Notes under the pieces: generated by a model | Databases searched by the model: none | The model's input: the letters and a program-made list of their open reading frames with translations, nothing else | Told to the model about the DNA's origin: nothing | Position numbers and translations under genes: made by a program | In this document: piece by piece, positions 19,455-24,549 of the stretch | Numbering within the stretch: position 1 is the first letter of the stretch | Layout of the letters: each line of letters begins with the position of its first letter | NCBI GenBank assembly: GCA_024181965.1 | Contig: BQXS01013858.1 | Location: forward strand, 16,436-40,984 | Direction: 5' to 3' | DNA: 24,549 nucleotides | Origin: Aduncisulcus paluster | Taxonomy: Eukaryota; Fornicata

Positions 19455-20375
19455 TTAACAGAAAAGGGGAATCTCCCAGAAGGCATCACAATCAAGCATC
19501 CTAATTCTTGTTTTAATGTCATCAATAGCCTTAATTTCAGCTTCTGACAACACCAATTCTTGACTTTTCAGGTTGGATTCGATATGTTTGGGCTGAGCAC
19601 TCTTTGGAATAACACTAAGTCCAGCAGGCCTCCTGGATGTAGCCCAGCGCAAAGCAATAGCTGAAGGATGAACATCATGCTTCTTGGCGATATCTTTGAG
19701 AACATCACAATCAAAAATGCTCGGAGTTCCCTCTGGGACGAAATCTCCAGATCCAAGAGGAGAATAGGCAGTCACCGAAATTCCGTGAGAAAGACAGAAA
19801 TCGACAAGTCTATTCTGGGGGTTGTAAGGGTGAAGTTCAACCTGACAGAGAGCTGGTTTAACCTTGCAATATGTCAAAAGATCATAGAGGTGAGCAACAG
19901 TGAAATTGGAAACACCAATATGTTTCACCTTCCCGGTTTCAAGAAGTTTCTCCATTATTTCCCATTGCTTTGCGATAGAGATGGGTTCAGTGACAATCTT
20001 TCCATCTGTACGAGGCCAGTAATCTCCATCAGGACGCTTCTCAAAGGCAAGAGGCCAATGGATCAAATAAAGATCGAGATAATCACATTGCAAATCTTTC
20101 AATGTTTTTTCAAGAGCATCAAGGGCAATCTCATAAGACCCTTTCTCAGTACACCAAAGTTTAGATGTAATCCATAGATCTTCTCTCTTAATACCAGCAG
20201 CATCAATGCCTTCTTTGATACCTTTTCCAACGGCATCTTCATTTTCATAACAGGCTGCACAGTCAATATGGCGATATCCAACAGAAATGGCATGTTTTAC
20301 AGCACCGGTCACCTCTTCAGGAGAACTCTTCCAGGTACCGAGACCAAAGGAGGGAATTTTGAGGAATGATTTCAT
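19455..20375 (-). CDS. Aldo/keto reductase family protein
   Basis: This is a cytosolic NAD(P)H-dependent oxidoreductase that would reduce aldehydes or ketones to alcohols. The 306-residue protein carries the family signatures: GLGTWKS at 11-17, GYRHIDCAACYENE at 33-46, ITSKLW at 69-74, YLIHWP at 103-108, GVSNF and IPKSAQPKHIESN. The catalytic tetrad is complete: Asp38, Tyr43, Lys72 and His106. In the cofactor motif IPKSxxxxRIxEN the usual Arg is His. It resembles AKR1A/AKR4-type enzymes most, but the substrate cannot be named. The open frame begins at a TTG (20420); the first ATG is at 20375. This start leaves the N terminus about 7-10 residues shorter than usual, so an upstream exon is possible. 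The stop is TAA. Confidence 0.93.
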   Translation of the reverse strand: MKSFLKIPSFGLGTWKSSPEEVTGAVKHAISVGYRHIDCAACYENEDAVGKGIKEGIDAAGIKREDLWITSKLWCTEKGSYEIALDALEKTLKDLQCDYLDLYLIHWPLAFEKRPDGDYWPRTDGKIVTEPISIAKQWEIMEKLLETGKVKHIGVSNFTVAHLYDLLTYCKVKPALCQVELHPYNPQNRLVDFCLSHGISVTAYSPLGSGDFVPEGTPSIFDCDVLKDIAKKHDVHPSAIALRWATSRRPAGLSVIPKSAQPKHIESNLKSQELVLSEAEIKAIDDIKTRIRMLDCDAFWEIPLFC

Positions 20376-20376
20376 T

Positions 20377-20442
20377 TTAGAGATCAACTCTGTAGCAAAA
20401 CAGAGAAAAGAAAATGACAAGCTGCTTTCTCTTCAAAATCAT
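20377..20442 (-). other. uORF ending one base before the reductase ATG
   Basis: An ATG at 20442 opens a 21-codon frame that ends in TAA at 20377-20379, one base before the reductase ATG (20375). If the mRNA leader includes it, the small frame would be met first and could limit reductase translation or favour reinitiation. Alternatively, the pyrimidine-rich stretch ending in CTACAG inside it could be a 3' splice site that removes the upstream ATG. I see no matching GTATGT-type donor upstream. Confidence 0.45.
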
Positions 20443-20525
20443 TTTAAATTGTGTCGCTATCAATGAAAAAAACAAAAACAGTTACAAAATATAATAGTAT
20501 CAATATTCTTTGAAGGTAATTCCAG

Positions 20526-20605
20526 TTTCTCCGCGGTAGAAATTCGTCAGATTATGATTTAGTGTTTCTATACCTTCTCGATATGATTTATTGGTCCAAC
20601 CAATA
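20526..20605. repeat. Two inverted repeats 3' of the membrane-protein gene
   Basis: Positions 20589-20605 carry arms TATTGGT / ACCAATA with a three-base loop CCA, six bases beyond the TAG stop. Positions 20526-20542 are a near-perfect palindrome with a CCGCGG core flanked by TTTCT and AGAAA; deleting one T makes it exact. This spacer (20376-20611) also serves as the upstream region of the reductase. Confidence 0.6.
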
Positions 20606-20611
20606 TGTAGT

Positions 20612-22351
20612 CTACATATCTTTAATTTTTGCTGCAGAATACTCGTCCGGTGCCTCACTAGATGAAGTCTTGGTATCTTTTTGAATTGCTTTTTTAACAG
20701 GAGAAGTGGAAGATCTTAAACATGCCCATCTTGCTGGTAACAACAATTCAATCAAAGCAATGATTATTTTAGGTATAATTGTGAAAGGAATAACCCCAGG
20801 AGCCGTGAATATATATCTAACAAACCAATTTGCACCTTGATGATGCTTTTTGCCATCTTTCCTTTGTTTTGACGCCACTTCGTTGCTAGAAACTGTCTCT
20901 TCATCTTCATTCCTTACAACAGCACCAACATCATAAAGACTATTTGACCCAGCACCACACGAATCACAGAAGAAAATCCTTTCTTGTTGGAGTGAGAGTG
21001 AAGAAATGGTTTGTTTTGAGAAAAATCTACAACAAACATTTGCAAAGAGTGAACATATATTTTTACGTTGATTTGAACGTTCTTTTAAATCTTGATCGAC
21101 CAGATCCGCTCCACTTCCATCACTGAAACTGTAAAAAGTATCATCGGTCGCAGAAAAATCTTCAGACCCGAAAGAAGAAGTGGGCACTGATTTATGTTTA
21201 GAATCGGAATAATTACCTCCAGGCGCGGGCACTATATCATCATGGCGAATAATATCGGCAGAATCATCGGTAATACTATTGATTGATGAACTGACCATCT
21301 TCTTATTCTGCCCCTTTCTTCCTTGACTGGCCTTCTCTTCCTTTTCTCTTTCAATTTTTGATTTGAGGATCTTCTTATGGACCTTCACATAATCCATGAA
21401 TTCTTGATGGCTGATGGGACCATTAGCAACACAACCAAACAAGAGTGCCACTGGATATAGAATCACAGCGAAATGATCACCCATGAGAACACTTTGTTGG
21501 AAGAATCTGACGATTAGGAAAGGTGCACCAAAGGCAAGGTACCAGCTCCAACATTCATCAACAGATTTGAGGATTGAAGACACATCAGAGGTTGAGTGTA
21601 GGGGAGAAATGGAGAGAATATTGAGAACCTCGACAAGAGTTCTAATAATAGAATATAAATGGGGACCATATGGACGGATACTAAGGAAACTTCCGCAAAC
21701 AATGCTTAAAATAATCCTGGTAAGAGCTAATTCAATACCTCTGACAACACTTCGACCCTGATTGCTACCAGAGGCTGTAGAACTATGACTTATTGGAGGA
21801 TATTTATCATCCGGCTCATCCCTTTCAGAATGGGCAAGTTCATCATCAACCAGTCCGCTCCGGCCAGAACCGAACCATTTCGACACCCCACGAATCGTAG
21901 CAAATTTTTTAAACGAATCTTCAAGAATATCTTCAATAAGTAGACCCAGTGGCATGTCTGGAAATGCCATTAATAAATTAAAAAGAACAATATTTCCGTA
22001 ATGCCAATATGCATCAACTGATTCAGAAGCTCCAACAACCCCAAGTGAGGAGGGTAGTGAGGTATCTGAAAGAGGGGCCACTTCATCAGAAAATGGAAAT
22101 TCATCAAGGGAACCGAATATTTTCAGTCGTGGGATTAAAAAGAATTTCATTGATAAAATCAGCACCAAATAGATAAAAAGACCAATAAAACTCCGGGTAC
22201 TATACTTTACAATTGGTATATTGCCAGATTTAATGCTGTTCCATATCCATTTTGGAGAAAATATCAAATCCATTAATCCAAGAACTAAATTAAGAATGTG
22301 GCGAATAAAACTAATGCATATTGAACAGAAAACCAATTTTAACTTTACCAT
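20612..22351 (-). CDS. Multi-pass membrane protein of unknown function (579 aa)
   Basis: I do not recognise the family. Hydrophobic segments that could cross a membrane lie at about residues 5-30, 52-75, 115-137, 208-226, 270-290 and 293-312, and near the C terminus at about 518-545. The N terminus starts almost directly with a hydrophobic segment and may act as a signal anchor. Between about residues 315 and 515 there is a long polar region: first a basic helix (KIEREKEEKASQGRKGQNKK), then Ser/Asp-rich sequence and a CxxC site (FFCDSCGAG) after a CCRFF patch. A channel, transporter or ER shaping protein would all fit, and none is shown. The start is the first ATG and the stop TAG. Codons are strongly AT-ending, unlike the neighbouring ALDH12 gene. 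Confidence 0.82.
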   Translation of the reverse strand: MVKLKLVFCSICISFIRHILNLVLGLMDLIFSPKWIWNSIKSGNIPIVKYSTRSFIGLFIYLVLILSMKFFLIPRLKIFGSLDEFPFSDEVAPLSDTSLPSSLGVVGASESVDAYWHYGNIVLFNLLMAFPDMPLGLLIEDILEDSFKKFATIRGVSKWFGSGRSGLVDDELAHSERDEPDDKYPPISHSSTASGSNQGRSVVRGIELALTRIILSIVCGSFLSIRPYGPHLYSIIRTLVEVLNILSISPLHSTSDVSSILKSVDECWSWYLAFGAPFLIVRFFQQSVLMGDHFAVILYPVALLFGCVANGPISHQEFMDYVKVHKKILKSKIEREKEEKASQGRKGQNKKMVSSSINSITDDSADIIRHDDIVPAPGGNYSDSKHKSVPTSSFGSEDFSATDDTFYSFSDGSGADLVDQDLKERSNQRKNICSLFANVCCRFFSKQTISSLSLQQERIFFCDSCGAGSNSLYDVGAVVRNEDEETVSSNEVASKQRKDGKKHHQGANWFVRYIFTAPGVIPFTIIPKIIIALIELLLPARWACLRSSTSPVKKAIQKDTKTSSSEAPDEYSAAKIKDM

Positions 22352-22494
22352 AATTGAAGTGTCTTTTTGAATTATACAAAATTACTATTTTTTCTTTTCA
22401 AGATCAAAGAACGAATTTGCGTTGCAAAATTTCATTGCTTTACATCAAATAATAGCCGTGTAGTATTTTTAAGTTTCTTATTTACTTCCTCAGG

Positions 22495-22527
22495 AACGAA
22501 ACTTTCGTTAGCCTTGAAGGCTTTCGT
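22495..22527. repeat. Abutting odd-length palindromes with a direct repeat
   Basis: AACGAAA-C-TTTCGTT (22495-22509) is followed without a gap by AGCCTT-G-AAGGCT (22510-22522). Both are perfect with a single central base. CTTTCGT occurs at 22502-22508 and again at 22521-22527, so the left ACGAAA arm could pair with either copy. The cluster lies 144 bases or more upstream of the membrane-protein ATG. Confidence 0.75.
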
Positions 22528-22602
22528 CAAGAATAAACAACAAATAAAAACATGATCCACAATGATTGTTTGACACGTGTAAAAATCATGCGTAAGTTTT
22601 TC

Positions 22603-22630
22603 TTTCACAGTACGTCACATATCTGTGAAA
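22603..22630. repeat. Inverted repeat 3' of the ALDH12 gene
   Basis: Perfect 8-base arms TTTCACAG / CTGTGAAA flank a 12-base centre containing TACGTCACA. It lies about 86 bases beyond the ALDH12 stop codon and could belong to its 3' end or to the upstream region of the membrane-protein gene. Confidence 0.65.
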
Positions 22631-22715
22631 ACACGATCAAAAAGTAATTAAAAGAACAAACTTCTGCTGAAGTACGTTTCTGATTTGTTTAGATTTGAAA
22701 CAATAACTCATCTTC

Positions 22716-24404
22716 TTATTCGGGAGGAGGTCTGTGGAACTCAAGAGGAGCAACAACATCATAAACGATCTCACGATGGTAAGACCAGACATATCTAATG
22801 GCCTCGTAAGTTCCAATGCTAGCAGCTACAGCTCCAGCCGGTCCGAAGTGATGATTTTGAGGAGCACCAGTGGTCCTTGCACGACGACCAGCATAAGTGG
22901 TACCATTGATAGTGTGAGCAAGACAAGTAGTGATGAAACGTGGGTCATCAGAGACCACAGCCTGGGTGAGGTGAGCTGTCATCTTCTCTGAGGCATCAAA
23001 GATACGAGTTAAAGTGGCATCAGAGAAAGGAACAACAACCTGGAAGGGTCCGAATATCTCACGAGTGCAGAGAGCAAAGTTCTCATGGAACACATCCATT
23101 GGAACCATAATAGCAGTAGGCTCAACACAAGCATATTTGGCAGGAACATGAGCGAGCAAAGGATCCTCCAACTTCTTGGCTCCCCAGAGAAGCTCAGCTC
23201 CAGGGAGATCAAGAAGAGCCTTGGCATGGCCAAGAACATCCTCAGTAGTGTGGGAGAGAAGAGGACCAATTGAGAGATCTTTCACATTTCTTTCACTCTT
23301 GATGGCATCCATCTGTTTAAGAAGATCACCAAATTTGCCATCCTTGACATCCTTGGCTCCAGAGACAGCACCATGTTTTAACCAGTTCTCATGGATGAAT
23401 AAGCAAGATTGGGCAGAACATTTCTGACCAGAAAGAGCATAGGCGTCTTGGTCACACTGCCAGGCGACGTAACCTGTATCCTTCACATCAGGACCAAGGA
23501 TCTTGAAGTCAAATCCGGCATCTTCCACCTTGACACGTCCTTTAAGAGTGCCAATAAGTTGTTCAGCAACACCAGAAGATCCAGTGAACTGAGTGAGAGC
23601 AGGCTTGGCCTCGACAAGGAGGTGTTCCATTGTACGTCCACCACAATTCACGAAATCAACAGCATCCTTTGGAGCACCACAGAAGTGCATTAAATGAAGG
23701 AATTGTTCCATGACAACAGCGGTGGTGGTAGCACACTTCATAAGAACCTTGTTACCCATGTAAAGAGCACCCATCAACTGGAGGACAGGGATCTCGAGAG
23801 GGAAGTTGAAGGGACTCACAAGAGCACAGGGACCATGAGGCCAGCGGTATCCTTGGCTCTGTTGACCAAAACGATCACCAGGATTACCGAAAGAACGAGC
23901 AAGGAAACGAACATTGTCTCCACTAAAGTTTTCCAAGAAAGTACGAGACACTGTGATTTCTCCCAAGGCCTGGCCTCTGTGTTTGGGACACACACGCTGA
24001 ATAGTCTTGATGAAGAACTCAACCACTTCGGGCTTGTGCATCTCTTCAGCTAGCTTTCTTGTGACCTTTCCCCACATGACATATTTCTCGGGATTCTTTA
24101 AGGGATTATGAAGACCAGATTTAGGACACTTCTGAAGACTTTTGGCAAAAACGGTGAGTTCCTTCCCTTCAGTTCTAGGATAGATGATAAATTCGTCACC
24201 ATTCATTGGATCAAGGAGTGTAGCAGTTTTCTCGGTAGAAGTCCACTCTCCACCAACAAGGTTGAGTAAAGTGTGAGGGTTTTCGCCAGAAGCGGTGAAA
24301 GGATCTACATGATTATAATGAGTCATATTTCAAAAAAGACAAAAATACAAAAAAGAAGTGAAATAAGACATACCAAAGGTAGCCCATGAAGGAATAATGG
24401 TCAT
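22716..24404 (-). CDS. ALDH12: Delta-1-pyrroline-5-carboxylate dehydrogenase, ALDH12 type (two exons)
   Basis: This enzyme oxidises P5C/glutamate semialdehyde to glutamate with NAD+, the second step of proline breakdown. It matches the plant-type ALDH12 family along its length: LLDPMNGDEF, FLENFSGDNVRFLARSF, GQQSQGYRWPHGP, SPFNFPLEIPVLQLMGALYMGN, TGSSGVAE, GRVKVEDAGFDFKILGPDV and CDQDAYALSGQKCSAQS. The catalytic Cys is near residue 306 and the general-base Glu near 271. I model two exons: 24374-24404 and 22716-24304, giving 539 residues. Exon 1 contributes MTIIPSWATF, and the junction codon GAT keeps Asp. Its ATF-D end resembles the PFATVD segment of plant P5CDH as I recall it. Without splicing, translation would start at 24326 with an unrelated MTHYNHV. 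I see no mitochondrial presequence. Codons look more C/G-ending than in the neighbours, suggesting high expression. Confidence 0.93.
24305..24373 (-). other. Predicted 69-base spliceosomal intron in the ALDH12 gene
   Basis: On the minus strand the intron begins GTATGT (24373-24368) and ends CATGTAG (AG at 24306-24305). Reading through it from the ATG at 24404 meets a TGA at 24330-24332. Splicing joins a reading frame that matches the family, with the junction inside the codon GAT. The donor matches the GTATGT favoured in several intron-poor protists. The acceptor end does not show the ACTAACACA(C)AG-type fused branch site known from Trichomonas and Giardia. Confidence 0.75.
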
Positions 24405-24549
24405 TTTTGTTAGTATTAATGTTATTGTGCAAAAACAGGAAATTTAGTAACTATTTTTCGTGGATCAAACATTGATACGAATAAAACCTATCAGATGTCA
24501 TGGAACGTAAAAATAAACAAATAAATAATCGTAATTTTGCCCTTTATGG
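24405..24549. other. Upstream region of the ALDH12 gene, window edge
   Basis: These 145 AT-rich bases precede the predicted first exon on the minus strand and must hold its leader and part of its promoter. A TACTAAC word (sense strand, 24415-24409) lies 4 bases before the ATG but has no acceptor AG nearby. I see no other feature. Confidence 0.5.

Larger units (their letters stand above)
22352..22715. other. 364-base spacer upstream of the membrane-protein gene
   Basis: This is the longest gene-free stretch. It holds, from left to right: CGTTGCAAA at 22420-22428, also found in the divergent promoter region; a palindrome cluster at 22495-22527; an ACACGTGT palindrome at 22573-22580; an inverted repeat at 22603-22630; and a short repeat TTGTTT / AAACAA (22685-22703) 12 bases beyond the ALDH12 stop. 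I see no tRNA or other RNA gene and no coding frame of substance. Confidence 0.6.

Noticed and set aside
20376-20420. Extended N terminus of the reductase (15 extra residues)
   Set aside because: It begins at a TTG and the added residues do not resemble the usual aldo/keto reductase N terminus.
22734-24053. Several plus-strand open frames opposite ALDH12
   Set aside because: The minus strand encodes a strongly conserved enzyme over the same bases; biased codon use explains the open antisense frames.
24409-24415. TACTAAC (minus strand), a yeast-type branch-point word before the ALDH12 ATG
   Set aside because: No acceptor AG follows at a suitable distance before the coding start, so it is probably chance.
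1-24549. Operon, mobile element, CRISPR or tRNA cluster
   Set aside because: No repeat array, transposase-like gene, tRNA or co-oriented functional gene set is visible; spacers and gene types are those of a compact eukaryote.

Overview
The window looks like nuclear DNA of a gene-dense, intron-poor, AT-rich protist. Ten protein genes fill most of it. They are separated by about 170 to 365 bases of AT-rich spacer, use the standard code (TAA, TAG and TGA all occur as terminators) and encode eukaryotic proteins: a FACT chromatin subunit, a Ser/Thr-type protein kinase, a HEAT-repeat protein and long Ser-rich low-complexity proteins. The one intron I can support starts with GTATGT. A compact genome of this kind fits a metamonad-type flagellate (Carpediemonas-like, Kipferlia, Aduncisulcus), but that placement is a guess from style, not from a diagnostic gene.

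Layout: SSRP1/Pob3 (minus), a 1,616-residue Ser-rich orphan (minus), a 319-residue orphan (minus), a 577-residue coiled-coil protein (minus) and a 267-residue Cys-rich orphan (minus). A 215-base divergent spacer then leads to the only plus-strand gene, a 1,087-residue HEAT-repeat protein. This converges on a 1,392-residue protein with a C-terminal kinase domain (minus). Next come an aldo/keto reductase (minus), a multi-pass membrane protein (minus) and an ALDH12-type delta-1-pyrroline-5-carboxylate dehydrogenase (minus) whose first 31 coding bases lie in a separate exon. There is no operon logic; neighbours look functionally unrelated, as is usual for a compact eukaryotic genome.

Several predicted starts needed correction. 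The longest reading frames of SSRP1, the HEAT-repeat gene and the reductase begin at TTG, and the first ATG lies 7, 5 and 15 codons further in. The first ALDH12 coding exon lies upstream of an intron.

The least expected non-coding signal is a set of short inverted repeats in the spacers. Many are odd-length palindromes with a single central base, sometimes in pairs, and often within about 12 bases of a stop codon. I found no complete novel biological system. The leads most worth checking are these spacer palindromes, the ALDH12 intron, the uORF that ends one base before the reductase ATG, and the unrecognised Cys-rich, Ser-rich and membrane proteins.
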